The notes: generated from the letters alone by a model not told the origin. A DNA stretch of 55,953 nucleotides from Lachnospiraceae bacterium (GCA_014804695.1 JAAUZJ010000053.1:1-55953), one strand, 5' to 3'; positions 25,957 through 35,618 are shown, counted from the first letter of the stretch. Numbers and translations: made by a program.

Positions 25957-26033
25957 AGTTTCACTAAGGCAGCAAAGAACGCTGCCTAAGAGAAACTATG
26001 TCACTCCTGAAAGAATCGTCCGCGACGATTCTT
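25951..26033 (+). other. Two tandem hairpins before argJ
   Basis: Hairpin 1: GAGTGA (25951-25956) / TCACTC (26001-26006), AGTTTC / GAAACT, and AGGCAGC (25967-25973) / GCTGCCT (25981-25987), with small internal loops. Hairpin 2: a perfect 10-bp stem 26011-26020 / 26024-26033 with loop CGC. Neither has a T-run. They probably mark a processing or attenuation region ahead of argJBD. Confidence 0.6.
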
Positions 26034-26063
26034 CCGGGTTGAGAAGGGAGAAAGGAATAAATA

Positions 26064-27287
26064 ATGAATATTATAGATGGCGGTGTGACCGCGGCGAAGG
26101 GATTTGAGGCAGCAGGCGTAGAGGCCGGTATTAAGTATCTAAACAGGAAGGATATGGCGCTTATTTATAGTAAGAAGCCTTGCAGAACGGCAGGGGTTTT
26201 TACAAGTAATGTAGTTAAGGCGGCACCGGTGTTATGGGATAAGGAAGTTGTCTCACATTCGCCATATGCCCAGGCTGTTGTAATTAATGCGGGTATAGCT
26301 AATGCCTGTACAGGCAGACAGGGGTATGAGTGTTGTAATAAGACCGCACAGGCTGCAGCGGATTGTCTGCAGATTCCAAAAGATGCGGTTTTAGTAGCTT
26401 CTACGGGAGTGATCGGCATGCAGCTTCCAATAGATAAGCTGACGGAGGGCGTTAAGAAACTCTCGGAGACTAAGTCTGATACTCTTGAAGCAGGACAGCT
26501 TGCGGCAGAAGCTATTATGACAACGGATACTATTTCCAAGCAGGCGGCAGTCACCTTTGAAGTGGGCGGAAAGACCGTAACAATGGGCGGAATGTGCAAG
26601 GGCTCAGGGATGATACATCCCAACATGTGTACAATGCTTTGTTTTATTACCTCGGACGTTTCGATATCCAAGGAGCTTATGCAGGAAGCTTTGAGTGAAA
26701 ATGTGGTAGATACTTTTAATATGATATCGGTAGACGGTGATACTTCTACAAATGACACACTTGTCATATTAGCGAATGGAATGGCAGAGAATCCTGAGAT
26801 TACCACTAAAAACGAAGATTATTATAAATTTGCAGACGCACTTAATTATATCAACACAACACTTGCCAAGAAGATGGCGGGGGACGGCGAGGGAGCGACG
26901 GCATTATTTGAAACCAAGGTCATCAATGCAGGAACCAAGGAAGATGCAAGGCGTTTAAGTAAGTCGGTCATTTGCTCAAGTCTTACCAAGGCGGCCATTT
27001 TCGGACATGATGCGAACTGTGGAAGGATCATATGCGCACTTGGGTATTCGGGAGTTGATTTTGATCCTGAAAAAATAGAGCTTTACTTGGAAAATAAGGA
27101 TAAAAGCATTTTAGTATATAAAGACGGTCTTATGACGGATTATGATGATGACGAGGTTTCAAATCTTCTTGCATCAGAGGAAGTCAGAGCGCTTGTGGAT
27201 ATGAAGATGGGAGATGCGAGCGCGTGTGCATGGGGCTGCGATCTGACGTATGATTATGTTAAGATTAATGCGGATTATAGAAGTTAG
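26064..27287 (+). CDS. argJ: Bifunctional ornithine acetyltransferase / N-acetylglutamate synthase
   Basis: This 407-residue ArgJ transfers the acetyl group from N-acetylornithine to glutamate, recycling it, and may also make N-acetylglutamate from acetyl-CoA. The oxyanion-hole segment STGVIG, the KGSGMIHPNM stretch and the self-cleavage/nucleophile Thr190 in MCTML are present. The residue before Thr is Cys in place of the usual Ala, a mild variation. AAAGGAATAAATA precedes the ATG. It begins the argJ-argB-argD run, each gene about 20-40 bases apart. Whether it is mono- or bifunctional cannot be read directly. Confidence 0.96.
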   Translation: MNIIDGGVTAAKGFEAAGVEAGIKYLNRKDMALIYSKKPCRTAGVFTSNVVKAAPVLWDKEVVSHSPYAQAVVINAGIANACTGRQGYECCNKTAQAAADCLQIPKDAVLVASTGVIGMQLPIDKLTEGVKKLSETKSDTLEAGQLAAEAIMTTDTISKQAAVTFEVGGKTVTMGGMCKGSGMIHPNMCTMLCFITSDVSISKELMQEALSENVVDTFNMISVDGDTSTNDTLVILANGMAENPEITTKNEDYYKFADALNYINTTLAKKMAGDGEGATALFETKVINAGTKEDARRLSKSVICSSLTKAAIFGHDANCGRIICALGYSGVDFDPEKIELYLENKDKSILVYKDGLMTDYDDDEVSNLLASEEVRALVDMKMGDASACAWGCDLTYDYVKINADYRS

Positions 27288-27317
27288 AGCGATTGTGGGA
27301 AAGGCATGGTTATCAAA

Positions 27318-28202
27318 ATGGAACAAAAAGAGATGAGCCGTATCTTAGGAAAGGCGGAGACTTTAGTTGAAGCGCTTCCTTATATACAGAAGTACAACCG
27401 GAAGATCATAGTTGTAAAATATGGCGGAAGCGCCATGAGCAATGAAGAATTGCAAAAGAATGTCATAAAGGATATAACGTTGCTTAAGCTGGTTGGCTTT
27501 AAGCCTATTATTGTGCATGGCGGTGGTAAGGAAATAAGCAGATGGGTTGGTAAAGTCGGCAAAGAAGCAGAGTTTGTCAATGGTCTGCGTGTGACTGACG
27601 CAGAGACTATGGAAATTGCGGAAATGGTCTTAAATAAGGTAAATAAGAGCCTGGTAAGCATGGTGCAGGAACTCGGCGTTAAGGCTGTCGGAATAAGCGG
27701 CAAGGACGGCGGGCTGCTCAACTGCGATAAAAAGTATGTTGACGGAAAAGATATAGGCTTTGTCGGGGATATTAAAAGCGTAACCCCTAAGATTCTATAT
27801 GATCTGCTGGAAAAGGATTTTCTTCCGATTGTGGCTCCGATTGGTCTGGATGATAATTTCGGTACTTATAATATAAATGCAGATGATGCGGCATGTGCAA
27901 TAGCCAAGGCCGTATCCGCGGAAAAACTTGCTTTTCTTACGGATATTGAGGGACTTTATAAGGATATTAATGACAAGTCCACTTTTATTTCAAGACTTAC
28001 GGCATCACAGGCCGAGGAGCTTGTGAACAGCGGATATATCGGCGGCGGTATGCTGCCTAAACTTATGAATTGCGTGGAAGCAATAAGAGAAGGTGTAAAC
28101 AGGGTGCATATTCTGGATGGAAGAATCCCGCACTGTCTCCTTCTTGAAATCTTTACCGATCATGGAATTGGTACGGCAATCATTGCGGATGATGATAATT
28201 AG
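27318..28202 (+). CDS. argB: Acetylglutamate kinase
   Basis: This 294-residue enzyme phosphorylates N-acetylglutamate with ATP, the committed step and usual site of arginine feedback. The motifs [16 protein letters not shown], the [10 protein letters not shown] segment and the C-terminal GGMLPKL are all conserved. GGGAAAGG ends two bases before an ATG at 27306, too close; the ATG at 27318 has better spacing and fits family lengths. The N-terminal extension before KYGG (about 35 residues) is like that of arginine-inhibited, hexameric enzymes, so feedback inhibition is likely but inferred. Confidence 0.96.
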   Translation: MEQKEMSRILGKAETLVEALPYIQKYNRKIIVVKYGGSAMSNEELQKNVIKDITLLKLVGFKPIIVHGGGKEISRWVGKVGKEAEFVNGLRVTDAETMEIAEMVLNKVNKSLVSMVQELGVKAVGISGKDGGLLNCDKKYVDGKDIGFVGDIKSVTPKILYDLLEKDFLPIVAPIGLDDNFGTYNINADDAACAIAKAVSAEKLAFLTDIEGLYKDINDKSTFISRLTASQAEELVNSGYIGGGMLPKLMNCVEAIREGVNRVHILDGRIPHCLLLEIFTDHGIGTAIIADDDN

Positions 28203-28241
28203 TATAATAACATGTGTTATAGAAAGGGACGTTAGAGTATT

Positions 28242-29447
28242 ATGAAGATGCAGGAATATATAAATGAAGCCGAAGAGGCGCTTTTGCATACTTATAACCG
28301 TTATCAGGTAGTGTTAGACAAGGGCGAAGGCGTATATTTGTATGATATAGAGGGCAAAAAATATTTAGACTTCGTATCAGGAATTGCAGTATTTGCGCTT
28401 GGATATCAGAATAAAGAGTATAACGATGCACTTAAATCTCAGATTGATAAGGTTATACACACTTCAAATTATTATTATAATGTGCCTGCGATAGAAGCTG
28501 CTAAGAAGTTAAAACAGATTTCCGGAATGGACAGGGTATTTTTTACCAACAGCGGAGCTGAAGCAGTTGAAGGTGCAATTAAAGCGGCGAGGAAGTATGC
28601 ATATCTTAAGGATGGTACTACAGATCATGAGATTATTGCCATGAACCACTCGTTTCATGGAAGGACTATGGGAGCACTTTCTGTTACGGGCAATTCGCAT
28701 TACAGGGAAGCGTTTGAGCCAATGATAGGTAACATCCGTTTTGCGGACTTTAACGATTTTGACAGTGTGCTTGCCAATGTTAATGAAAAAACATGTGCTA
28801 TTATATTTGAAACCATTCAGGGAGAGGGCGGAATACATCCTGTACAGGAAGATTTTATAAAAAATGTCAAAGCGCTGTGCGAGGAGCGCGATATTCTGCT
28901 TATTTTGGATGAAATCCAATGTGGAATGGGAAGAACAGGTTTTATGTATGCATGGCAGAAATTCGGCGTTAAGCCCGATATTATGACTACTGCTAAGGCT
29001 CTTGGCTGCGGCGTGCCGGTAGGAGCTTTTATGATGACTGAGCGCGTGGGGCAAAATTCCCTTAAAGCAGGCGACCATGGAACAACTTATGGCGGAAATC
29101 CGCTTGCGTGCGCGGCAATCTGTAAAGTGCTTGAATTATTTGAAAAAGAAAATATTCTTGACAACGTAAGGGAAGTTGGCACATATCTTGAAAGCAGCCT
29201 GGACGAGTTGGCGTCAGAGTATAGTTCCTTAATAGAGACAAGGCGCGGTGCGGGTCTTATGCAGGGACTTGTATTTAAAGAGCCGGTAGGGGACATTATC
29301 AATGCGGCAATGGATAAGGGGCTGATATTAATAAATGCCGGAAGCAATATAATCCGTTTCCTGCCTGCCCTTGTTATAAATACGCAGCATGTGGACGAGA
29401 TGATTGATATTCTAAGGGAATGTCTGACTGAAAGAATGGAGAAATAA
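28242..29447 (+). CDS. argD: Acetylornithine aminotransferase
   Basis: This 401-residue class III PLP aminotransferase makes N-acetylornithine from the semialdehyde using glutamate. The PLP lysine is Lys252 in TTAKALGCGVP, the aspartate contacting PLP is in LILDEIQCGMGRTG, and FTNSGAEAVEGA and TYGGNPLACA are hallmark segments. Length is normal. It ends two bases before the GTG of the next gene, so that gene probably belongs to the operon. With argC, argJ and argB the whole glutamate-to-ornithine cycle is encoded here. Confidence 0.96.
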   Translation: MKMQEYINEAEEALLHTYNRYQVVLDKGEGVYLYDIEGKKYLDFVSGIAVFALGYQNKEYNDALKSQIDKVIHTSNYYYNVPAIEAAKKLKQISGMDRVFFTNSGAEAVEGAIKAARKYAYLKDGTTDHEIIAMNHSFHGRTMGALSVTGNSHYREAFEPMIGNIRFADFNDFDSVLANVNEKTCAIIFETIQGEGGIHPVQEDFIKNVKALCEERDILLILDEIQCGMGRTGFMYAWQKFGVKPDIMTTAKALGCGVPVGAFMMTERVGQNSLKAGDHGTTYGGNPLACAAICKVLELFEKENILDNVREVGTYLESSLDELASEYSSLIETRRGAGLMQGLVFKEPVGDIINAAMDKGLILINAGSNIIRFLPALVINTQHVDEMIDILRECLTERMEK

Positions 29448-29449
29448 AG

Positions 29450-30988
29450 GTGAGGCTGAAAGGAAGAATAACAACTGTTTTGTCAATTGCCTGCATAGTA
29501 GGAGGTATGTATGGCGCAGCCTGTTTGGGCTGGCTTGATAAGACAGAGGATGAAATGAAAGTGTATGAAGATAATACACTTTTTGGACATAGGGATACCT
29601 TATATTTATGGTATACGGATGAAGCCCTGACGGATTACCTTAACAGCGTTGTGGTTTCATATAGTGAATATCAGGATGATACGCGTGTTATTCCGGTATA
29701 TACTTCCGGTTCGGAGTATCTTGAAACGATCAATCAGGCTTCGCTGCAGTCAGAGGAAGTTCCTGATTTATATATAGTAGGAAATGATTCTTTGGAAAAA
29801 GCATATTTAGCCGGACTTGCATCGGAAGTCAGAATACCTGATGAAAACGGCAGTATGCAGGACTTTTTCCCAGAACCTGCGATTAATGCGGTTACCTATC
29901 ATGATAAGCAGATTGCTTATCCGTTTTACTTTGAGACAAGCTCCTTTTTATATAATAAGACCTACATGGAAGATTGGGCGCGTGCACAGTTAGAAGCTGA
30001 GCGGGATGCAGCTCTTGGCGAAGCAGCTCAGGAACAGGCGGAGCGGGAAGAACCCACTGAGGACGGTGAAAATGAGCAGGGAGAGGCAGATTTAGACATA
30101 ACAGATGTTATTGACGAAGCTGCCGTGGCTGCTCGCGTAGAGGAAGCGCTTCCAAAGACAATAGATGACATAAGGGATTTTGCGGATGAATATGACGCCC
30201 CGGAGCAGATGGAAGCGGTATTTAAATGGGATGTATCCGATATATTTTATAATTATTTTTTTGTGGGAAATTATATTGACGTAGGCGGAGCGGCAGGAGA
30301 CAGCGATAAGTCGATTGACATTTATAACGAAGATGCAATTCGTTGTATGAGGGTTTATCAGAATCTGAATCAGTTCTTTTCAATTGATACGGCAGAAATC
30401 AGTTATGCGGATATTCTGGATGATTTTATTGAAGGCAAGATTTTATATACCGTAGTGACAACAGATGCGCTTGCGAAAATAGAGGAAGCTAAGGAAAATG
30501 GGGATTTTCAATATGAATACGGAACTTCCCTGATTCCTGATGTCAATGAAGAATTGGTGTCAAGGTCATTGTCGGTTACCCAGTGTTTGGTGGTAAACGG
30601 ATATTCCGAGCGCAAGGATATGGCTAACGATTTTGCAAGATATTTATCATGCTACAGCGTAGATAATCTGTATGACAGAACCGGCAAACTTCCGGCATTA
30701 TCCGGTGTTGGCTTCACTAATCCGTGCGCAGATGCTTTTGTATCGGAATATCATAAATCCATTCCTAATCCCAAGATGATAGAGACCAGCAACTACTGGG
30801 TAGAGATGGAAATTGCGTTCGCCAGAATATGGGACGGCAATGATGCCAACGCTGAATTAAAAGCTCTGTCGGAGAAAATTATGACTCAGATAAGCGGAGA
30901 AGATTATACCGAGGAGTATATAGATGTTCCGGAAGAAGTGGAAGAAGAGGATATACTGGAAGAAGGCGATGAAGAAGTGCAAAATTAA
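29450..30988 (+). CDS. Extracellular solute-binding-protein-like protein with acidic insertion
   Basis: This 512-residue protein begins at a GTG with GGAG 8 bases upstream, two bases after argD. The N-terminus has a hydrophobic helix (7-26) but no proper lipobox; GAAC around residue 24 is a poor match. The body resembles family 1 solute-binding proteins (DTLYLWYTDEALTDYL; the KQIAYPFYFETSSFLYNK segment; DFARYLSC). It contains an unusual Glu/Asp/Ala-rich insertion at about 185-225 and a very acidic C-terminal tail. No permease genes are next to it. It may be a surface sensor or an orphan binding protein tied to arginine supply; no ligand can be named. Confidence 0.7.
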   Translation: MRLKGRITTVLSIACIVGGMYGAACLGWLDKTEDEMKVYEDNTLFGHRDTLYLWYTDEALTDYLNSVVVSYSEYQDDTRVIPVYTSGSEYLETINQASLQSEEVPDLYIVGNDSLEKAYLAGLASEVRIPDENGSMQDFFPEPAINAVTYHDKQIAYPFYFETSSFLYNKTYMEDWARAQLEAERDAALGEAAQEQAEREEPTEDGENEQGEADLDITDVIDEAAVAARVEEALPKTIDDIRDFADEYDAPEQMEAVFKWDVSDIFYNYFFVGNYIDVGGAAGDSDKSIDIYNEDAIRCMRVYQNLNQFFSIDTAEISYADILDDFIEGKILYTVVTTDALAKIEEAKENGDFQYEYGTSLIPDVNEELVSRSLSVTQCLVVNGYSERKDMANDFARYLSCYSVDNLYDRTGKLPALSGVGFTNPCADAFVSEYHKSIPNPKMIETSNYWVEMEIAFARIWDGNDANAELKALSEKIMTQISGEDYTEEYIDVPEEVEEEDILEEGDEEVQN

Positions 30989-31023
30989 TATGCATATTTC
31001 TATAATAAAAAGGACAAGATAGT

Positions 31024-31059
31024 ACAAGGTGACATTTATAGGTCACCTTGTATTTTTTT
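31024..31059 (+). terminator. Rho-independent terminator of the argJBD operon
   Basis: Perfect ten-base stem ACAAGGTGAC (31024-31033) / GTCACCTTGT (31042-31051), eight-base loop, then A and seven T. It closes the arg operon including the binding-protein-like gene. Confidence 0.92.
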
Positions 31060-31078
31060 GAAAAGGGAGCTGTTTTAT

Positions 31079-31510
31079 ATGATCGGTTTTTTTATTGCAC
31101 TGTTATCGGGCGCCTTTATGGCAATCCAGGGTGTTTTTAATACGGAAGTTACTAAGTCCTCAAGCATATGGGTAGCAAATGTTTTTGTACAGTTTACGGC
31201 GCTTTTGGTGTGTTTGTGCGCATGGTTTGTGACTGACCGCTCATCTTTTGGTGCGCTTGCAAAGGTTCAGCCTAAGTATATGCTGCTTGGCGGTACGATC
31301 GGAGCGTTTATCACCTATACCGTAATTAAGGCAATGGAACAGCTTGGACCGGCGAGGGCATCCATGCTTATTGTTATAGCCCAGCTCATTGTCGCATACC
31401 TCATCGAGATTTTTGGACTTTTTAATGTAGAAAAACAACCCATAGAGGTAAGAAAATTTATCGGTATGGGAATTGCAATTGCAGGAATTATTATTTTTAA
31501 GTGGACATAG
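31079..31510 (+). CDS. DMT superfamily transporter, YdcZ/DUF606 type
   Basis: This 143-residue membrane protein with four to five helices is of the DUF606 (YdcZ) type, the half-size members of the drug/metabolite transporter superfamily. Family stretches are GAFMAIQGVFN, the QFTALLVCL helix, the LGGTIGAFITYTVIKAMEQLGPARA region and the C-terminal IGMGIAIAGIIIF. A TTG-started frame at 31058 lies in the terminator tail; AAGGGAG 9 bases before the ATG at 31079 fixes the start. Half-size proteins of this type work as dimers. The substrate is unknown. Confidence 0.88.
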   Translation: MIGFFIALLSGAFMAIQGVFNTEVTKSSSIWVANVFVQFTALLVCLCAWFVTDRSSFGALAKVQPKYMLLGGTIGAFITYTVIKAMEQLGPARASMLIVIAQLIVAYLIEIFGLFNVEKQPIEVRKFIGMGIAIAGIIIFKWT

Positions 31511-31590
31511 CCGCAAATTTATTTTACAATTAAAATACGATGCATGATGGGGACTCCTAAGCCTTCAAAATAAGAAAGGCAGGGAGAATT

Positions 31591-32358
31591 ATGCAGAAAT
31601 TCATAAAAAACATTTGTAAATTGGGAATATTTCTGATGGTCCCGATGTTTGTACTGACTGCATGTACCGGTAAAGAAGATATAGTGCTTGAACTTGGCGA
31701 AACTCAGGATATGAGTTCGCAAAATATGCGGGACTTTGAAACTGAAAGTACGTCAGACGGCGATTGGAATCAAAGTGACACTGGCGAAAATGCAGCGTCT
31801 GAAGCAAATACGGCAGCTGATTCAAACGCAGCTTTGGATGTGAGCATAGATGCTGTCCCGGAACAAATTTATGTACATATATGCGGAGCAGTTGTGAATC
31901 CGGGTGTCTATGAGCTTGAAGCTGGCAGCCGTGTTTTTGAGGGAATTAATGCAGCCGGCGGTTTTAGTGAAACAGCCTGTGAGGATTATGTAAACCAAGC
32001 GGGGCAATTAAGTGACGGAGAGAGACTTGTCATACCGACTGTAGAAGAGGTTGAACAAGCTAAAGAAGACGGTACATATCAGGTATTGTGGGCAGCAGGC
32101 ACAGCAGATAAAGTGACATTGGATACAGGAGAAGATAAAACAGGCAGTTCAGGAAATAGTGACGGTCTTGTTAACATAAATACAGCCACAGAGAGCGAAC
32201 TTGGAAATGTAAATGGTATCGGGGCTGGCAAAGCTGCGGCTATAGTGCAGTATAGGCAGGAGAACGGTAACTTTGCATCCACCGAGGATATTATGAAAGT
32301 AAGCGGAATCAAAGAAGGTACATACGAGAAAATAAAGGACAAGATTACTGTAAATTAA
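31591..32358 (+). CDS. comEA: ComEA-like DNA-binding competence lipoprotein
   Basis: This 255-residue protein has a lipoprotein signal with lipobox LTAC (Cys25), an acidic Ser/Thr/Asp/Asn-rich linker (about 35-88), an SLBB domain (about 92-150: VHICGAVVNPGVYEL, INAAGGF) and C-terminal helix-hairpin-helix motifs (about 192-255: VNINTATESEL, NGIGAGKAAAIVQYR). The last part is the double-stranded DNA binding unit of ComEA, the receptor for DNA uptake. In B. subtilis ComEA is held by a transmembrane helix; a lipid anchor is a variation. ComEC is encoded 3.3 kb downstream in the same direction. DNA uptake function is inferred. Confidence 0.88.
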   Translation: MQKFIKNICKLGIFLMVPMFVLTACTGKEDIVLELGETQDMSSQNMRDFETESTSDGDWNQSDTGENAASEANTAADSNAALDVSIDAVPEQIYVHICGAVVNPGVYELEAGSRVFEGINAAGGFSETACEDYVNQAGQLSDGERLVIPTVEEVEQAKEDGTYQVLWAAGTADKVTLDTGEDKTGSSGNSDGLVNINTATESELGNVNGIGAGKAAAIVQYRQENGNFASTEDIMKVSGIKEGTYEKIKDKITVN

Positions 32359-32376
32359 GGCATATAGAGGTGTGAA

Positions 32377-33066
32377 ATGGGAAAAAGAGTGTTGGTTGTT
32401 GATGATGAGAAATTGATTGTTAAGGGAATCCGCTTTAGCTTAGAGCAGGATGGCATGGAAGTGGACTGTGCCTATGACGGAGAAGAAGCTTTAGAGTTTG
32501 CGAAAAATAATCAATATGACATGATTTTATTAGATGTTATGCTTCCTAAGATGAATGGATTTGAGGTGTGTCAGCAGATAAGGGAATTTTCTAATACTCC
32601 TATAGTTATGTTGACCGCAAAGGGGGAGGATATGGATAAAATTCTCGGGCTTGAATATGGTGCGGATGATTATATTACCAAGCCTTTTAATATTTTGGAA
32701 GTAAAAGCAAGAATTAAGGCAATCATGCGAAGGACCGGAAGAAAGAGTGAAGAAACCTCTTCTACATCGAGAGTGCTTGAAATACGCGATATGAGGCTTG
32801 ACTGTGACGGAAGAAGAGTATATATCAAAAACCGCGAGGTCAATCTGACGGCAAAAGAGTTTGAGGTTTTGGAGCTTCTTATGAAAAATCCTAATAAGGT
32901 TTACAGCAGGGAGAATCTGTTGAAGATCATATGGGGAAGCGATTATCCGGGAGATGTGCGCACTGTAGATGTGCATATCCGCAGGCTTAGGGAAAAAATT
33001 GAGGAAATGCCCAGCGAGCCTATATATGTACATACGAAATGGGGAGTAGGTTATTACTTTGCTTAA
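32377..33066 (+). CDS. OmpR/PhoB family response regulator
   Basis: This 229-residue regulator has a receiver domain (1 to about 120) with acidic pair DD (9-10), phosphoacceptor Asp53 in LLDVMLP, MLTA and the ITKPFN lysine, and a winged-helix output domain (about 130-229) with LTAKEFEVLELL and VDVHIRRLREKIE. It overlaps the histidine kinase gene by 8 bases and starts 18 bases after comEA. It is of the general PhoP/YycF kind; which genes it controls is unknown, though the GerMN and competence genes are neighbours. Confidence 0.95.
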   Translation: MGKRVLVVDDEKLIVKGIRFSLEQDGMEVDCAYDGEEALEFAKNNQYDMILLDVMLPKMNGFEVCQQIREFSNTPIVMLTAKGEDMDKILGLEYGADDYITKPFNILEVKARIKAIMRRTGRKSEETSSTSRVLEIRDMRLDCDGRRVYIKNREVNLTAKEFEVLELLMKNPNKVYSRENLLKIIWGSDYPGDVRTVDVHIRRLREKIEEMPSEPIYVHTKWGVGYYFA

Positions 33067-34531
33067 AATAAATTTTGGTAAATTAAAGTTTCTGCGTAGT
33101 ATTAAAATACGTATTTTTTTGATTGTCTTTATAGTCGGGATAATTCCCTCTACAATAACCAGATATGCAATTGTCAGGAATTATGAGCAGCGGGCGGTAG
33201 CTTTGCGTACCTCAGATGTTCAGACTCAGCTGCAGATTCTGGCAAATCATTTGATTTCTTACCGCTATTTGCAGGATACATCTTCGGAGGTCATAGACGC
33301 CGAGCTTAAAATGCTGTCCAATTTATATGACGGAAGGGTTCTTATCATTAATAATAACTTAAAAGTTATTAAGGATACCTATGGCATAAGTGAAGGTAAG
33401 ACAATCATATCTGAAGAGGTAATCCGCTGTCTTAAGGGTACTAACACCAGTAATTACGATTCTGACAACGGATATATCGAAATGACAATCCCGATTACGG
33501 AAATAACGGATGTGGATACGGCTGCCGATTCACCGGTAGAGAGCAGCATAGCAAGAGGAGTTATGTTAACCAGCGTTTCTACCGATTATATTACGACAAC
33601 TATGGAAATTCTGAACAGGAAAGCCATGGTTGTTGAAGCCTTGGTTGTTTTGGTGATTTTTATTGTTTCTATACTGGCGTCCTATGTTATAATCAGACCA
33701 TTTGAGAAAATCACAGATGCCTTGAGAAAGGTAAAGGAAGGCTACACCAGTGATCCGATTTCGGTACAGGATTGCTTGGAAACCGAGCATATTGGAGATG
33801 CATTTAATGAAGTGCTGGGCCGAATGAAGGTGCTTGATGATTCGAGACAGGAATTCGTATCGAATGTATCCCATGAACTTAAAACTCCTATTACATCCAT
33901 TAAGGTACTGGCGGATTCTTTGCGCGGGCAGGAGGATCTTCCAATAGAGCTATATCGGGAATTCATGGAAGATATTGCCGATGAAATTGACAGGGAAGAT
34001 AAGATTATCAATGATCTGCTTGCCCTGATTAAGATGGATAGAACCTCTTCGGACTTAAACATTGACCAGGTAGACATAAATGTACTGGTAGAACTTATTA
34101 TGAAAAGACTCCGTCCCATCGCATTTAAGAAAAATGTTGAGCTTGTCTACGAGAGCATCAGGCCGGTTGTGGCAGCAGTAGACGAAGTTAAAATAACACT
34201 TGTTATAACAAACCTTGTAGAAAATGCTATTAAATACAACAAAGAATTTGGCTGGGTTAAAGTAACCTTAGATGCGGATCACCAGTTCTTTACGGTTGAA
34301 GTAGCAGATTCCGGCATCGGAATTCCCGCCGAATCAATAGAGCATATTTATGAGCGTTTTTACCGCGTGGATAAATCACATTCCAGGGAAATCGAAGGTA
34401 CGGGGCTTGGATTGGCGATTACGAGAAGTGCGATATTGATGCATAGGGGGTCTATTAAGGTGGTTAGTGAGGAAGGAGAAGGGACTACGTTTACGGTGAA
34501 GATTCCGCTTACGTATATTTCTGTGACGTAG
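33059..34531 (+). CDS. Sensor histidine kinase (HAMP-HisKA-HATPase)
   Basis: This 490-residue kinase starts with TTG inside the regulator gene, with GGGGAGTAGG 8 bases upstream. The first membrane helix is at about 17-34, then an extracellular sensor of about 150 residues, the second helix at about 190-212, HAMP to about 260, HisKA with phospho-His272 in VSHELKTP, and the ATPase domain with NLVENAIKYN (N box), DSGIGIP (G1) and GTGLGLAI (G2). All catalytic motifs are intact. The signal sensed by the extracellular part is unknown. It pairs with the overlapping response regulator. Confidence 0.95.
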   Translation: MLKINFGKLKFLRSIKIRIFLIVFIVGIIPSTITRYAIVRNYEQRAVALRTSDVQTQLQILANHLISYRYLQDTSSEVIDAELKMLSNLYDGRVLIINNNLKVIKDTYGISEGKTIISEEVIRCLKGTNTSNYDSDNGYIEMTIPITEITDVDTAADSPVESSIARGVMLTSVSTDYITTTMEILNRKAMVVEALVVLVIFIVSILASYVIIRPFEKITDALRKVKEGYTSDPISVQDCLETEHIGDAFNEVLGRMKVLDDSRQEFVSNVSHELKTPITSIKVLADSLRGQEDLPIELYREFMEDIADEIDREDKIINDLLALIKMDRTSSDLNIDQVDINVLVELIMKRLRPIAFKKNVELVYESIRPVVAAVDEVKITLVITNLVENAIKYNKEFGWVKVTLDADHQFFTVEVADSGIGIPAESIEHIYERFYRVDKSHSREIEGTGLGLAITRSAILMHRGSIKVVSEEGEGTTFTVKIPLTYISVT

Positions 34532-34543
34532 AATAGGGCGGGC

Positions 34544-34603
34544 GGTGCCTACAAAACTCCAAGCCGGGCATGACGGCGAAAAAGGTTACCGCTTTCAGGC
34601 ACC
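34544..34603 (+). other. Structured leader candidate before the GerMN gene
   Basis: GGTGCCT (34544-34550) pairs with AGGCACC (34597-34603), enclosing a GCCG/CGGC hairpin (34563-34577) and GGTTACC. It does not match any riboswitch consensus I know. A 38-codon frame running through it in phase with the next gene is probably not translated. Confidence 0.35.
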
Positions 34604-34658
34604 CCAAACTCTCGCAATCATCGTAGCATTAGACAACCAACAAGGAAAGGAAATTCAT

Positions 34659-35618
34659 ATGAAGTTGGGAAAGTATAGAACATTCAACAAAATATGGTTT
34701 ATCGCGTCACTGATCATCCTATGCTGCCTGGCGGCGTGCGGCAGTAAGGAGACGGTGAGCAGCGGTAGAACGTATGACGTATATTATGTAAACAACGAAG
34801 AGACCGGCGTTTTTTCCAATCAGTATCAGACGGAGACTGAGGACGAGGAAACCCTTTTAAACGAGCTTATTGAACAGCTTGGGGCAGTGTCTGCTAAGAT
34901 GGAGTATAAGGCACCGCTTGGGGAGAATTTCAGGCTGTTGGATTATAATTTGGATGGGGAACAGCTGACTGTTAATTTTGATAATAATTATAAAGATATG
35001 GACAGTATCAAAGAGGTACTGGTGCGTGCGGCCATTGTGAGGACCTTGTCGCAGGTTGGAGATGTAGGCTATATTTCCTTTACAATACAGGGCGAGCCGC
35101 TTATGGACAATGGCGGGGCAGCGGTTGGAACTATGTCTGCGGATATGTTTATTGATAATGCCGGAGATGAAATTAATACTTATGAAAAGGTGAATCTGCA
35201 TCTTTATTTTGCAAATGAGACTGGTGACAGACTGGTGGAGGAAAACCAGCGCAATGTTGAATATAATAGTAATATTTCGGTGGAAAAGCTGGTAGTGGAG
35301 AAGCTTATTGAGGGACCTAATTCAGAGGGGCATTATCCGGCAATTAATCCGGCGACAAAGGTAATCAGTGTTACGGTAAATGATAGGATTTGTTATGTAA
35401 ACCTAGATGAAAATTTCTTAAATCAACCATACAATGTAACTTCGGATGTTACAATATATTCAATCACTAATTCGCTGGTGGAACTGCCTAATATTAACAA
35501 GGTACAGATTTCGATCAACGGAGAGACTGCGCTTTTTTATAAAGAAAGCGTAAGCCTTACAAATTTATTTGAGAGAAATCTGGATTTAATTGAAAGTGAG
35601 AATTCTCCTGCGGAATAA
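34659..35618 (+). CDS. GerMN domain lipoprotein
   Basis: This 320-residue lipoprotein has lipobox LAAC (Cys27) and two GerMN repeats: about 35-165 (DVYYVNNEETG to the first FTIQGEPL) and about 175-310 (VNLHLYFANETGDRL; EKLVVEKLIEGPNSEG; VYVNLDENFL-like; VQISINGETA). GerM and similar proteins act in spore germination or peptidoglycan remodelling, and the domain also occurs in vegetative lipoproteins such as LpqB. The frame is open from 34545, but AAGGAAAGG lies 8 bases before the ATG at 34659 where the signal peptide begins. It follows a two-component pair, as LpqB does after MtrAB in actinobacteria; that parallel is an inference. Confidence 0.88.
   Translation: MKLGKYRTFNKIWFIASLIILCCLAACGSKETVSSGRTYDVYYVNNEETGVFSNQYQTETEDEETLLNELIEQLGAVSAKMEYKAPLGENFRLLDYNLDGEQLTVNFDNNYKDMDSIKEVLVRAAIVRTLSQVGDVGYISFTIQGEPLMDNGGAAVGTMSADMFIDNAGDEINTYEKVNLHLYFANETGDRLVEENQRNVEYNSNISVEKLVVEKLIEGPNSEGHYPAINPATKVISVTVNDRICYVNLDENFLNQPYNVTSDVTIYSITNSLVELPNINKVQISINGETALFYKESVSLTNLFERNLDLIESENSPAE

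Noticed and set aside
34545..34658. 38-codon N-terminal extension of the GerMN lipoprotein
   Set aside because: It precedes a proper signal peptide and lipobox, and the good ribosome site is at 34642-34650.
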